Shown: positions 12,101 to 27,000, counted from the first letter of the stretch. The stretch: DNA of 64,000 nt from Capra hircus (GCF_001704415.2 NC_030836.1:25518001-25582000), one strand, 5' to 3'. Numbers and translations are program-made. The notes: generated from the letters alone by a model not told the origin.

Positions 12101-15061
12101 TTCTATTTACTTAGACCCACTTTAATTTCTTTCAACAATGTTTTGTAGTTTTTAGAGTCTGTTTTGCATCTTGTTAAATGTATTCGTAAGTATTTTATTC
12201 TTTTTGATTGTTTTCTCAATTTCATTTTCAGAATGGTAAGACTGTTAACATACTTTTTTTTTTTTTTTTCCATTTAATCCCCACCACAAATCTAAGAGGT
12301 GGAGTGTAGGAGTCTCCTTCTCTTTGCCAATGAGAAAAGATCAAGGAAGTTAAATGATTTTACCCACAGGGCAACCAAGGTGGTGTTTCTGAGACTACAT
12401 CTGGATGAATGAGGAGGCAGTTCTCTCAGCCTGACTGCAAACCCTTGCATGCTTTCTGTTCTTTCTTTGAAACCTAGTTGTAGTGCCAGGAAGGGAAATT
12501 CAAGGTATCTCAAGTGAATGAGGTATTCAGGCATGAGAGATGGATCTTCAACCATGATGTCAGGAGTGTAATTTCATATAGATATTAAAGGCCCAGGCAC
12601 TGGGTTTGAGCTGTGGTTTCACTTGCTATCTAACTCAGCAAGTTATTTTGATTCTCTAGCTTTCATTTTCTATAAAGTTGAGCAGTTATAAGCCCTACCT
12701 ACTTGACAGGGTTGTTATTAATGAGATTAAATCAAATACCATTCATGATTGTAAAATTCAGAGCCCAGGGCCTAGCCCATAGTAAGTGTTCAGTTAAATG
12801 TTAATTTGTAATTGTTCCATTGCCTATAGTTTTATTCTTATTCTGTGTTCATTTTTCTCTTTTCAGTACAAGTTCAGGGATTTAACTGTGGAAGAACTGA
12901 AGAACGTAAACATGTTTTTCCCACATTTCAGATATTCCATGGATACCTATGGTAAGAATCATTTACTCTAGATTTTGCTGCATTATTAAGCTATTAATTA
13001 TTTGTTCTTAGAGAGCTATAACTGTGTTATAATTTCTCATTTCTCTCTTTTATCCCCTGATTCTGAACTACACTTTATGACCTGTGGTTTTTAAGGAAAC
13101 TTGAAGTTAATAAAATTTGTATTGTATTAGTTTCCTATTGCTGCTGTAACAAATTAGAACACAGTAAGTGTCTTGAAACAAATTTACTATCTTACGGTTC
13201 TGTAAGTTAGAAGCCCAGCATAAGTCTCTGTAGGTTGGAAATGTTGGTAGGTCTTAGTTCCTTTCTGGAGGCTCTGGGAGATTTAAAAAAAAAAAAAGGC
13301 AAAAAAGACTACCTTTTTTAGTTTCTAATGGCCACCCATATTCTTTGGCTCAGAGTCACCTTCCTCCATCTTTAAAGCTAGCAATTTGCATCTCTCTGGC
13401 CATCCCTCACAAATCTCCACAGAAAGGGTTTTCTGCTTTAAAATTTTTTTTTAATCTGTTTTATTTGGCTGTGTGGGTCTTCATTGCTGCGCCCGGGCCT
13501 CCTCTACTTGCGGCCAGCAGGGCTACTTTCTGGTTGCGGTGCTTGGGCTTTTCTGCGTGGCGGCTTCTCTTGCTGGGAGTGCGGGCTCTGGAGTTGTCAG
13601 GCTTCGGTAGCTGTGGCATGTGGGCTTAGCTGCCCTGCGTCATGTGGGGTCTTCCCAGACCAGGGACTGAGCTGGTGTCCCCTGTGTTGCAAGGCAGATT
13701 CTTACTCTCTGGACTTCCAGGGAAATCCAGGTTCTCTACTTTTAAGAACCAATTATGGGGCTTCCCTGGTGGCTCATTGGTAAAGAATCTGCCTGCCAAT
13801 GCAGGGAGCATGGGTTCATGCACCAAACTATTGAGCCTGTGCTCTGGAGCCTGGGAGCCGCAACTACTCGGCCCATGTGCTGCAACTACTGAAGCCCACA
13901 GGCCTTAGAGCCCGTGCTCTGCAAGAAGAGAAACCACTGCAATGAGAAGCCCCCGCACTGCCCCTAGAGAGCAGCCCCCACTGGCCACAACTGGAGGAAA
14001 CCCTGTGCAGCAATGAAGATCCAGCACAGTGAAAAATAAGTAAATAATAAAAAAGAAAGAACCAAATGTGATTAGCTTGCTGCTGCTGCTAAGTCGCTTC
14101 AGTCGTGTCCGACTCTGTGCGACCCCATAGACGGCAACCCACCAGGCTCCCCCGTCCCTGGGATTCTCCAGGCAATAACACTGGAGTGGGTTGCCATTTC
14201 CTTCTCCAATGCGTGAAAGTGAAGTCGCTTAGTTGTGTCCAACTCTTCATGACCCCATGGACTGCAGCCCACCAGGCTCCTCTGTCCATGGGATTTTCCA
14301 GGCAAGAGCACTGGAGTGGGTTGCCATTGCCTTCTCCAGTGATTAGCTTAGGCCCACTCTAATCTTACAGGATAATTTCCTCAGGGAAATTGTTAGGGTC
14401 CTTAACTTAATTGCATCTAAAAAAAGTTTCTTTGCCAAGCAAGGTAATATAAATATATGTGTTCCAAGGATTAGAGTTTTGGACATCTTCAGAGGCCATT
14501 ATTTTGCCTATCACATATATAGTTGATAATAAATTAATGACATTTTAGTTATCTTTTTAGCTTAATATAGAGTCCGGTTACCTGAGAAAGATTTTACTTC
14601 TTCATCTTTCAAAATTTCTGACCCCAGCTCACACTTGGAAATACATTTTATATCATGATCCCATGTATACATAACTAAAATATGATGTACACTCTGGCAT
14701 TTTCTATTCCCTCCCGTTTAAAAACAACTGATGATTAAGACTGACTAAATTGATTTCAGGACTTATGAATTAGTCAAAGCACAGAGTTTTGAAAACTTTA
14801 TTCTATATATTTTGTATTTGAATTAGCTTGAGTTAAGAAAATACATCTAATTCAGCTCATATATTAGAAAATTTGGGGTGTTAATTGAACTATTTCTTAG
14901 GAATAGCTAATTTTTGTTTTGTTTTTAATTTATTTATTTTTAATTGAAGGAAAATTGCTTTACAGTATGGTGTTGGTTTCTTTCTTTTTTTAAATTTTTA
15001 TTTATTTATTTAATGAATATATTTGGCTGTACCATGTCTTAGTTGTGGTGTATGAGGACTT

Positions 15062-15093
<32 letters not shown>

Positions 15094-18000
15094 GGGTTCT
15101 TAATTCCCTGACCAAAGATTGAACCCAGGAACCCTGCATTGGGAGCATGGAGTCTTAAGCCAATGGGCCACCAAGGAAGTCCCTGGTGTTGGTTTCTACC
15201 AAACGTCAACATGAATCAACCATAGGTTTACCCATGCCCCCTCCCACTTGAACATCCCTCCCACCTCCCTTCCCATCCCACCCCTCTAGGTTGTTGCCAG
15301 CCCAGTGTGAGTTCCCAGAGTCATACAGCAAATTCCCTTTGGCTACTATTTTACATATCAATTCAGTTCAGTCGCTTAGTCCCATCCAGCTCTTTGCGAC
15401 CCCATGGACTGCAGCACGTCAGGCCTCCCTGTCCATCACCAACTCCTGGAATTTACTCAGACTTATGTCCATTGAGTCAGTGATGCCATCTAACCATCTC
15501 ATTCTTTGTCATCCCCTTCTTCTCCTGCCTTCAATCTTTCCCAACATAAGGGTCTTTTCAAATGAGTCAGTTCTTCGCATCAGGTGGCCAAAGTATTGGA
15601 TTCTCAGCTTCGTCAGTTCTTCCAATGAACACCCAGGACTGATCTCCTTTAGGATGGACTAGTTGGATCTCTTTGCACTCCAAGGGACTCTCAAGAGTCT
15701 TCTCCAACACCACAGTTCAAAAGCATCAATTCTTCGGCACTCAGCTTTCTTTATATCTCTCACATCCATACTTGACTACTGGAAAAACCATAGCCTTGAC
15801 CCGACAGACCTTTGTTGGCAAAGTGATGTCTTTGCTTTTTAATATGCTGTCTAGGTTGGTCATAGCTTTCCTTCCAAGGAGTAATTTAATTTCATGGCGG
15901 TGGTCACCATCTGCAGTGATTTTGGAGTCCCAAAAATAAAGTCTGACACTGTTTCCACTGTTAACCTATCTATTTGCCATGAAGTGATGGGACTGGATGC
16001 CATAATCTTAGTTTTCTGAATGTTGAGCTTTAAGCCAACTTTTTCACTCTCCTCTTTCACTTTCATCAAGAAGCTCTTTAGTTCTTTTTCACTTTGTGCC
16101 ATAAGGGTGGTGTCATCTGCATATCTGAGGTTCTTGATATTTCTCCTGGCAATCTTGATTCCAGCTTGTGCTTCTTCCAGCCCAGTGTTTCTCATGATGT
16201 ACTCTGCATAGAAGTTAAATAAGCAGGGTGACAATATACAGCCTTGATGTACTCCTTTTCCTATTTGGAACCAGTCTGTTGTTCCATGTCCAGTTCTAAC
16301 TGTTGCTTCCTGACCTGCATACAGGTTTCTCAAGAGGCAGATCAGGTAGTCTGGTATTCCCATCTCTTTCAGAATTGTCCACAGTTGATTGTGATCCACA
16401 CAGTCAAAGGCTTTGGCATAGTCAGTAAAGCAGAAATAGATGTTTTTCTGGAACTCATTTGCTTTTTCCATGATCCAGCAGATGTTGGCAATTTGATCTC
16501 TGGTTCCTCTGCCTTTTCTAAAACCACCTTGACCATCTGGAAGTTCATGGTTCACGTATTGCTGAAGCTTGGCTTGGAGAATTTTGAGCATTACTTTACT
16601 AGTGTGTGAAATGAGTGTAATTGTGCGGTAGTTTGAGCATTCTTTGGCATTGCCTTTCTTTGGGATTGGAATGAAAACTGACCTTTTCCGGTCCTATGGC
16701 CACTGCTGAGTTTTCCAAATTTGCTGGCATATTGAGTGCAGCACTTTCACAGCATCATCTTTTAGGATTTGAAACAGCTCAACTGGAATTCCATCACCTC
16801 CACTAGCTTTCCATTGCTGCTCTGCAGATAGGTTCATCAGTACTATCTTTCTAGATTCCATATATGTGTATGAGTATACGAGAATTGTTTTTCTGACTTA
16901 CTTTACCTGTATAATAGATTCTAGGTTCATCTACCTCATTAGAATTGACTCAAATGTGTTCCTTTTTATGGCTGAGTAAGTATCCCATTGTATATGTACC
17001 ATTGTATATGTACCATAGCTTCTTTGTCCATTCATCTGTCGATGGACATCTAAGTTGCTCCCATGTCCTAGCTATTGTAAATAGAGCTGCAGTGAACATT
17101 AGGGTGCATGTGTTGTTTAAGTTTTTTTTCCGCAGGTATATGCCTAGTAGTGGGATTGCTGGGTCATATGGTGGCTTTATTCCTAGTTTTTTAAGGAATC
17201 TCCATACCACCTCCTATAGTGGCTGTATCAATTTGCATTCCCACCAACAGTGCCAGAGGGTTCCCTTTTATCCACACCCTCTCCAGCATTTATTGTTTGT
17301 AGATTTTTTTCACGGTGGCCAAAGAATAGCTAATTTTATGTGTGGAAGAAATGATTAGATTCTGGCCCATCTTTTTCTTGCCTTTCTTGAATAACACCCT
17401 GGCATCTGGTACATAAATGCCAGGGATGAGGGATTTAACAGCTACTGTTTGTTGAACACCAAATATGTTTCCAAATGTTTTATCTATATTATTTTACAAC
17501 CAGAACTGTGAGGTGAGTATTATCATCTTCAGTTTTCAGAGAGTTTAAATAACTTGCTTAAGATTACACAACTAGTTAAGCATGGAGTTAGGGCTTGTGC
17601 TCATGTTCCTCTTGCCCTCTGCTTAAATAATACATGTTCTTTTACAGTGTCTTCCTTCATCTTACAGATTTAAAGCTTTGTTGTACCAGTTAATTCTTTA
17701 TCTCTTTTCTCTCATCTAGAGAAGTGAGCTATGGTGCCATTAAACCCTCAAGCTATAGGATTAATATTGCCAGTGTACATTTTGTTACTGAAGACAGTGT
17801 TGGTCATGTGTTATAATCATTTCTCTTTTGGGTTTTTGAATAATTTGCTTGATTGTTCTGTGTCCCTGAGAAACAATCTCTGTTCTACTCCTCTGTCCAC
17901 TTTAGTTTTTCCCTGAGAGTGACCCCTTCACCCGTTGTTATTTTTCACCCATATAGTTCAAGGTAAATATGTGTACTTATGTACACTCTTGGCCTTGAGT

Positions 18001-21000
18001 TTTCTGTTAGCCTAGCTTTTCCTCTTCTCCCTTTCTGATAAGTCTTCAAATCTATTTAGACTTTTTTCTTACACTGCCCAAGTAGCATAGTTAGCTGCTG
18101 AGGTCAAAAGGACCTTGTTCTAAGGCAGTTTGACAGTTTGAAACCACATGTAGTGTTTTCTGTATCCAGGTCAGAAAATAGGGCATTAGCTGTCTGTCAG
18201 TGTGTTCCAATTATTGATGGGTAACTTGAAACTTCAGGAATGTGAAGACTGAAAAAAGGTTGAGAATAATGGAGTTTGAGAAGTCAAAGATTATTAGTAA
18301 TCTTTCTGGAAGGTCGCTTTCAAAAATAAAACCTTTTTTTCTGATTATAAAATTTATAATCTGATATCCGAAAGTGATTATTAACTGATGTTAATAAGCA
18401 CGGGCTGCTCACTGTGCTGGCTTCTCTTGTTGCAGAGCACAGGCAGGCTTCAGCACTGCAGCACTCGGGCTTGTAGTGGCGGCTCGAGGGTTCTAGCGCA
18501 CACGCTCTGTAGTTGTGGTGCACAAGCTTAGTTGCAGTGCGCCACATGATATCTTCCTGGACCGGGGATCGAACCCGTGTCCTCTGCACTGGCAGGTGGA
18601 TTCTTAGCTACTGAGCCACCAGGGAAGTTCAGAAAGGAGTTTTATTCAAGCCAAGCTGAGGATCATAGCTTAGGAGACAGCCTCTCATAAAGTTCTGAAG
18701 GGCTAGTCTGAAGAAGCATGGTTTTAGCACAGTGTTATATGTCAGAACAAAGAGCATCAAACGTGACAGGGGTTCATTCCTTCAGGGTTTTCAAATAAAA
18801 CATTCATGAGCATACACACAGTGAGTCAACATGGCCTTGATACCTGTGAAGGGAACTTGATCATTGAAGGAGTACCAGCATTGATGTTTTAGGGCAGAGA
18901 GGCATTTATCTTTGTCTTCAAAACAAACATTCTTTGCTCCTGGACAATGTATCCTTTTCTTTCATTGTTAAAACAAATTTAACATGATGTATGTTTAAGG
19001 GGCCACAAAACTGGCTATTCTAGTTAGTATAAAGCTTAAGTTAAATAATATATGAGCCAGGATGACTTCCCCATATCTCAATATGTAAAAGTTTCTTCCA
19101 TCACTTCTAAGTAGGAAAGCAGGCTAAGAACTTGGGATTTAATGTCAAAGTTCTGTGTTCTTTCAGCTACTTGCTCTGCTTTCCAAGAGAACATCATTTA
19201 GTACTTTGCCCATGTCAGTATATTTACTGATTTGTAGATTATGGTATTTACAAATTGTGTGTTTCTGTTTGTGTGTATGTACATGCATGCACATTAATAA
19301 TACAGTTCTTCCTACTTCTGATTGCACTTTGGGGGACTTTTTTTTTCTTCTAGTTTTCAAAGATAGTTCCCAGAAAGACCTACTGAATTTCACTGGTACT
19401 ATTCCTGTGATATATCAGGGTAAGTATGGAAGTTGAGAAAATGTGGGAATTTTGTAAAAGAGCAATTTAATTAGAACTTGTATTCGTTTAGTTCCATAAC
19501 ATTCTCAAAGTACTTTTTAAAGAACATTTTAAAAAGCTGGTTGATTTTTAATTAAGTAATTATTTATTTTTAATTAATTAATTTTTTTGGCCACACCATG
19601 TGGCTTGTGGGATCTTCATTCACCTGCTGCTGCTGCTGCTGCTGCTAGGTCGCTTCAGTCATGTCCGACTCTGTGCGACCCCATAGACGGCAGCCCACCA
19701 GGCTCCCCCGTCCATGGGATTCTCCAGGCAAGAACACTGGAGTGGGTTGACCAGGAATCAAATCCTGGCCCCCAGCAATGGAAGCTTGGCATCCTAACCA
19801 CTGGACTGGCAGGGAATTCCCTCACTTAAAGTGTAAATGATCTATACTGAACCTTACTGGATATAGCAGAATGCTGTCCCAGAGAAGGAAGGCCTAGGTG
19901 TTAATATCAACAAATTCAGTTCAGTTCAGTGGATATTTATTTATTGAATGTCAGCTGTCTGCCCACTACCCTGCTAGGTTTTGAGGTACACAAGTGATCC
20001 GGACAGACATAAGCCTGTGCTTGTGGAGTTTACTCTGCTTTCCATAGCAAACTGCAGGGGTTCCACCTTTTTTTCCCATTGCATGTTTTGCTCCCCTTCC
20101 TTTCCCTCTGTATGATGTAGCATTATCCCTATGCTATAGGTGAAACTGAATCCTGGTCACGTGTTTTATCTGAGCCCACATAGCTGGTTATCAGACTGGA
20201 ACTTAGAACTCCAATAGGAAATTTTTTAAAACACAGAGCCCATTAAAACTCAAAAAAAGCAACATATTTTCATGACCAGACAGGTTAAAATAGTTAAGTA
20301 TTGCCCCAAAAAGAAACAAAAAGTCACTAACTAAACACTAACTAAATCACTATTAATTCATAGTTCTTAGCAACCCCTGTGATTTCAAGGGTAGTTGCAT
20401 ATCGACAGAGGAACTTACGGATTTAAATGAATCATTGCTTGTTAAATCATGTAGGGAGGTAACAAGAGGCCATAAAAATTATCTTAAAATGTCACTTGTT
20501 GGCCCTCTGCATCTTCCTGGAGCTGTAGAGTCATTGATTCTGATGCTAGTAGTAATTCCAAGGTAGTAATGCAATACGTTTTCATTTTGTAGGACACCCT
20601 TTTTTCCCCTTTTGCTTTTGACTAGAGTTATATCAACTCCTTGTGATGCACACTAGTTATTTCTAAGCTGATAGGAGGAGGTCAGAGTCTATTATCTTTC
20701 TCGTCTGTAAGGTGGGCCAATGGTAGAGCTTAACTCTAGAATTTTGGGGATTAAATGCGCTGCCCTTAAGTAAAGCTCTTGGCTTTTACAGTTGCTGGCA
20801 CGTAGTAAGTGCCCAGGTAAGTGCTGCCCGTTTATTTCTTTGCCTTTGTTGCTCTGTTCTGGTTACTAGTTCTGTTAATGTAATAGTACATACTGGGCTT
20901 CCCTGGTAGCTCAGTGGTCAAGAATCCACCTGCCAGTGCAGGAGACACGGGCTGATGGCTCATCAGGGAAGATCCCACATGCTGAGGACAGCTAAGCCCG

Positions 21001-24000
21001 CGCCCTACAACTGTTGAGCCTGTGCCGTAGAGCCTGGGAACTACTGAGCCCATGTGCCACGACTGTTGAAGACCAAGCGCCTTAGAGCCCGTGCTCTAGG
21101 AGAAGCCACCTCAGTGAGAAGCCCGTGCACTGCAACCGCTCACAGCAATTGGAGAAAAGCTGTGCAGCAAGCCAAAAGTAAATAAATAAAAAATTTAAAA
21201 ACAGAGGCCAAGTCTTATCAAAATAAAATATAATTTTAAAAAATACACGTTCATGCTAAAAAAATTCAAACAGTTGAGAAAAGATGAGGTTAAGCTTATA
21301 TCTAACCTCCCATTACCCAGTCCTAATCTGCAGGTGAATCTTCTGTTGATATTTCCTAATATATACCTGCAGAAATTTTTTGGATTATTTCTTTTCCCTC
21401 CAGATGGTGTCAAGGTGGTGATATACTTTTTCTTCATTCACCCATTCTTTAGAGATGTGTATCACACCCATCTGAACTTTTTATACAGCTAGCTCAAATG
21501 ATTTTCTTATGATATAATTACTTTAAATCCAAGGACTTTACCAGGAGTTCTGAATCTTGGGTAATGAATTACTGAAAGTAAATGGGCAGGCTAGGAGGCA
21601 GGGCATTTGCTGACAAAAAGGAATGAAAAAGAAGGAAGAAGGGCAGAGAGAATACCAGTAGTGAAATCTTACAAATTCACTTCAGTCACTAAGACATGTC
21701 CGGCTCTGCGACCCCATGGACTGCAGCACGCCAGGCCTCCCTGTCCGTCACCAACTCCCAGTTTACTCAAACTCATGTTCATTGAGTCGGTGATGCCATC
21801 CAGCCATCTCATCCCCTGTTGTCGCCTTCTCCTCCTGCCTTCAATCTTTCCCAGCATCAGGATCTTTTCAAATGAGTCAGCTCTTCGCATCAGGTGGCCA
21901 AAGTATTGGAGGTTCAGCTTCAGCATCAGTCCTTCCAATGAATATTCAGGACTGATTTCTTTTAGGATGGACTGGTTGGATCTCCTTGCAGACCAAGGGA
22001 CTCTCAAGAATCTTATCCAACACCACAGTTCAAAAGCATCAATTCTTCAGTGCTCAGTTTTCTTTATAGTCCAACTCTCACATCCATACATGACTACTGG
22101 GAAAACCATAACTTTGACTAGACGGACCTTTGTTGGCAAAGTAATGTCTTTGCTTTTTAATATGCTGTCTAGGTTGGTCATAACTTTTCTTCCAAGGAGC
22201 AAGTGTCTTTTAATTTCGTGGCTGCAGTCACCATCTGCAGTGATTTTGGAGCCCCAAATAATAAAGTCTGTCACTGTTTCCACTGTTTCCCCATCTATTT
22301 GCCATGAAGTGACGGGACCAGGTGCCATGGGAATCAGGCTCACACGTGCTTTGTCATGAGTGTGATATTAAAATGCATAAATGCAGCTGGGGAGGGGCAT
22401 TGATGGAGACAGCAGAACCTTGATCAACCAGGAAGATAACTTCAGTAGACATTAGTTTCCTTTTCTTTAAAGGGTAGTGATTAACATTAGAAAATGGCTC
22501 CATTGAGATTGGGACTACCACTCCAAAACAAAAAAATTGCATGGCCTAAAGAGTGGCTTTTAAGTGTTTGATTGTGACCCACAATAAGAAATACTTGCAT
22601 ATGCATAGTTATATATGTATATAACTGAAATTCCATACTACTTGCCATTGTATTTTTCTGTTTGATTCCATTTAAAAATTTTATTGTTTGCAGTCCACTA
22701 AATTAATTTCATGAGCTATTGATTGTGACCAGCATTTGAAAAATGCTCGTCATTATATACTGGTCTAGAGTATATAATGTTAGAGTGAATTCTGGAGGAA
22801 TGTGACGATATGTCTCAGTATTTGTTAGTCATTTTTTGGTGCTGTGATCACATGACTTTATAATCATAAAGTTAAGTTTGGACCAATAGCTATGTCTGTT
22901 CCCATACTGTAAGTACTTAGATACTGTGTATGGTGTCTGGTGTAACCAGACTTATTGTGGGGACTATTTTGCAGTATATAGAAATATTGAATCATTATGT
23001 TGTATACCTGAAACAGATATGTCAGTTATACCCAAATAAAAACAAAAATTTTAAATACTTCAATAAAGTTAGAAGAGGAATATGGTTCTGAGAACTGCTG
23101 ATATAAAATAATAAAAATCATCCCAGGACATTTCTATTATGTACTGCCTTTCAGTCCTTTAGAATTACATGGGAAGCTTTTAAAAAATGTTGTCCAGACC
23201 TGGTCCCACTGAATCATAAACTTGGGGGGCAAGGACTGGGTATTGGTATATTTCAGAGTTCCTAAAGAGTTTCTAATACACAGGCAGAGCTGAGTATCAT
23301 TGTGCTTAGGGGAGAATGAAGCAAGATGAAAAAAATAAAGGATTTCCTTAGTGAGAAAAGATTTCTTCAGTAGAGGAGAAAACTTTTTATTTATACCTTG
23401 CTTATTTCCAAAATGGGTTTGAAGATAATTTTTAAAATTGCCAAACCATCATGGTACTTACTGTGCTTCCCAGGTGGCTTGGTGGTAAAGAATCCTGCCA
23501 ATGCAGGAATTGCGGGTTTAATCTCTGGGTTGGGAGGATCTCCTGCAGAAGGAAATGGTAACCCACTTCAGTATCCTTACCTGGAATCCCATGGACAGAA
23601 AAGCCTGGTGGACTGTAGTCCATGTGGTTGCAGAGTCAGGCATGACTTAGCAACTGAGCACAACATGGTACTTACCATGTCATGTACTATTCTAAGCATT
23701 TTATGTACCTTAACTGATTTTATCCTTACAACAGTCCTGTGAAGTGGGAGCTTTTATTACTCTTTGTTGTAGAGGAAGGAATTGAGGCACAGAGAAGTTA
23801 AGTAACTTGCCTAAAATCCTATAGCTAGTAACTTGTGGAACTAGGATTTGAACCTGTGCATTCTTGCTCCTGAGCAGCCATGTTTGAAATACACTGGAAA
23901 ACATGCAGTAAGACCATGAAAGCAGGAGCGAATATCGGGAGACCCAATGGAAGGGTTAAGGTGATTGATCAGATTTCTGGTTTAAGGTTAGGTTTTGCAC

Positions 24001-27000
24001 CTGGCTTTAGCTTTGGGCTTCCTCTAAACCAAAGCAATTAGATTTTGGCCCTTACACCTGACGTGAAGAACTGACTCACTGGAAAAGATGCTGATACTGG
24101 CAGAGATTGAAGATAGGAGGAGAAGGGGACGACAGAGGATGAGATGGTTGGATGGCATCACTGACTCGATGGACATGAGTTTGAGTAAGCTCCGGGAGTT
24201 GGGGATGGACAGGGAGGCCTGGTGTCCTGCAGTCCATGGGGTTGCAAAGAGTTGGACATGACTGAGCGACTGAACTGAACTGAAATGAGGCATGATATAC
24301 ATGGTTATATAGCATGTTACATGGTACATGTACATGGAAGAGCTTTCACTTGGGTCCCTATCTCAGTGTACTAAAATTTAAGATCCACTGAATGAGGTGA
24401 CTGTTAAGGTTATTTTCAGCTCTGAGTTCTGTGTATCTAACCCAGCTTGTATATTACGGTATCTTTAATTAATGAGCACTTTGAGGGCTAGTCTCAAATT
24501 CATCTTTCATTCATTCATTCATTATTTATATAAGAAACTTCTACTGAGCATCCAATATGTTAGGCACTGTAGTAGGGAACATGGAAATGAATAATATATA
24601 ATCGCCTCTAGACGTTTATAGTGTTAAAGGGGAAATAGACTTGTAGACAAATAACTTGGGTGGAGCAAAGAATGTTACACAGAGAAAAAGTTGTATCCCA
24701 TACTTCTAGTACAGTAGGTCCTATAAATATTTACTGAATTGAATTGAATAAGCTGGCCATTGTCTTGATTAATTTTCCTCAAATGTTATGCTGGTGCTTT
24801 AATGGAAACATATTTCCAGTGTGAATGTGGATGAATATAGGGAAATAGGCCTCAGTTTACATAAACCCTTTACCTATACATTTGACTAGACTTGTATCTT
24901 AAAATGCCACTTAGCTATACCATAAATATAACATGTGTGCTTTTCATTATTGTTTGAAGATGTGTTTGTTTTGTCTCAAATAGGTAATACATATAACATA
25001 CCTATTCGTTTCTGGATTTTGGATTCTCACCCTTTTGCTCCCCCCATTTGCTTCTTAAAACCAACTGCAAATATGGGAATCTTAGTTGGAAAGCATGTGG
25101 ATGCTCAAGGCAGAATATACCTGCCCTATCTCCAAAACTGGAGCCATGTAAGATCAATTTGGATTTTCTTTTGAAAATTTTTATTTTTCTGAATGTTTAC
25201 CTTTGATACTGATGGTATAAAAAGTTACTGAATTTTCTTTCAATGATATTCTTCTTATGGTCTTTAAACATAGTTTGAAATTGAACTTCCTGGAGGTCAC
25301 CCAAGTCCCAGAACCCTGGTGACAGCAGCCTGCTTGAATCTGCTCTCTCCAGGCCTGGGAGCCAACCATTGTTTACTCCCTGTCTTTTTACAGTTGTTTG
25401 CTGTTTGATACAGCAAATGAAGAGCTACTAGCGAAATATTGAGGCGTTATTTCCTAGTTCCTCCCCAGTAAAGATTCTTGGGTAATAGGTGTATTTATTT
25501 GTAGCTTTGCCTGTTTTTAACCTTTATGTAAATTTAGTCATATTGTACATGATCTTCTATTACATGCCTTGTTTTAACTGAGTGTTAAGTTTTAAAAATT
25601 CACCCCGATGATGCATGAAACTAGTTTATATATTTTATAAGCCCTCACAAGGACTTCGCTGATAGTCCAGTGGATGAGACTCCAAGCTTCCACTGCAGGG
25701 AGCACAGTTTCAGGGCACTAATCCTGCGTGCCATGGGACACAGCCAAATAAATTGATAAATAAAAGTAAAAAATAAAAAAATATGGCCCAGGTTTAAAAC
25801 ACAAAACAAAAAGAAACCCTCAGATTATGCATTCTGTATATTTAATCTATCATTATATTGTGCATTTTTCCATAGTAGACAGTATTTTCAAAACACATGG
25901 TTTTTAAATGGTTGCCTGATGATCCAGCATTAGGATATTGCATGATATATTTGTAAATTGCTTTGTTAGAAATTTAATGGTGAACATCCTTAAATATAAA
26001 TATTTGTAAATATAAAATGTTTGTACATCTTATAAATCTTTAAGAATTTTCTAATGATAAATCTCTAGGAATGGAATTATTGGATCAAAGTTTTAAAATG
26101 TTTTGAAGGCTATTCTTATATTTTCCCAAATTGGCTTCCAAGAAGTAGACAGAGTCTTGTGATTCTGCCATTAATAGAAATCAGTGAAGGAGGGTATCTG
26201 GTTTATAGCACCCTTGCTGTAAAGGGTGCTATAAAAGAAGGTATTATCTTTAAGACAAAACAAGCTTTGGCTTATCCCTATGGTTCATTTATTATTTTTA
26301 TTATTTATTATGGATATAGAATATGCTCTCATTTTTATAAGTAAAACTTTTATGAAAAGAATTTATAATATATTTGTATATACTGAGAAAGTTGTAGGAC
26401 AGGGATGTCCGAGAGGAGTGAGGTTAAAGTATAGGGGTGGTGTTAGAATTATCATTTCTTATTTTATATATGTACTGTAAAAGGGTATGCAACTGTGGAT
26501 GCATTTCACTTTGTTTTATGGTTTTCTATATTTTTCATATAAAGAAAACTTCTAAAGAGAAGAGAAAAAAAGGAAAAGATGCACACCAAATTGTCAGTAG
26601 TGGAGTTTAGATGGGGAGTTTACTTGATGAACTTGTAGATTATTTGCATTGCTTGGTGATTTAAATAATAAAATTACCAGTTAAATGTGATGAGTTCAGT
26701 TCAGTTCAGTCGCTCAGTTGTGTCTGCCTCTTTGCGACCTCATGGACTGCAGCCTGCCAGGCTTCCCTATCACCAACTCCTGGAGCTTGCTCAAACTCAT
26801 GTCCATCGAGTTGGTGATGCCATCCAAATCATCTTATCCTCTATCAACCCCTTCTCCTCCTGCCTTCAGTCTTTCCCAGCATCAGGGTTTTTTCCAATGA
26901 GTCAGTTCTTTACATCAGATAGCCAAGGTATTGGAGTTTCAGCTTCAACATCAGTCCTTCCAATGAATATTTAGGACTGATTTCCTTTAGGATGGACTTG

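Larger units (their letters stand above)
4684..12866 (+). other. UEVLD: UEVLD intron 1
   Basis: The first 200 nt remain in the CpG island. Positions 4900-6130 show no feature I recognise. The rest holds L1 remnants, a solo LTR at 7767-8922, SINEs, a TATG/GT microsatellite at about 9085-9141 and MIR copies before exon 2. Confidence 0.9.
14915..17323 (-). mobile_element. 5'-truncated L1, split by a SINE and a BovB
   Basis: Perfect GAATAGCTAATTTT duplications at 14901-14914 and 17324-17337 bound the insertion. L1 3' UTR occupies 14915-14981 and about 15184-15358, including CATGAATCAACCATAGGTTT. The C-terminal part of ORF2 lies at about 16864-17323, with the reversed frame at 16950-17210 reading PYDPAIPLLGIY and later ALFTIARTW. 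Confidence 0.93.
12952..19353 (+). other. UEVLD: UEVLD intron 2
   Basis: It contains the inverted CHR pair, a BovA dimer, the L1/SINE/BovB nest at 14901-17337, a MIR copy and CHR at 18398-18630. Positions 14350-14900, 17620-18390 and 18640-19350 show nothing firmly assignable; 18632-19070 has an LTR-like look but no terminal repeats I can prove. Confidence 0.9.
19420..24983 (+). other. UEVLD: UEVLD intron 3
   Basis: It contains SINEs, BovB copies 2 and 8, MIR, L2 and MER5A remnants, and an L1 3' end near 22900. Positions 20030-20690, 21200-21660 and 22340-22890 contain nothing I can name. Confidence 0.9.

Noticed and set aside
15064..15091. AGC triplet run as a coding or disease-type repeat
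   Set aside because: It is part of a SINE within an L1 inside an intron. It is noncoding.
15860..16591. 243-residue reverse-transcriptase frame as a functional gene
   Set aside because: It is the RT part of a 5'-truncated BovB nested in an L1. The endonuclease is missing and the downstream part is frameshifted.
18632..19070. Possible LTR from its composition and AATAAA
   Set aside because: I could not find terminal inverted ends or flanking duplications, so I left it unassigned.
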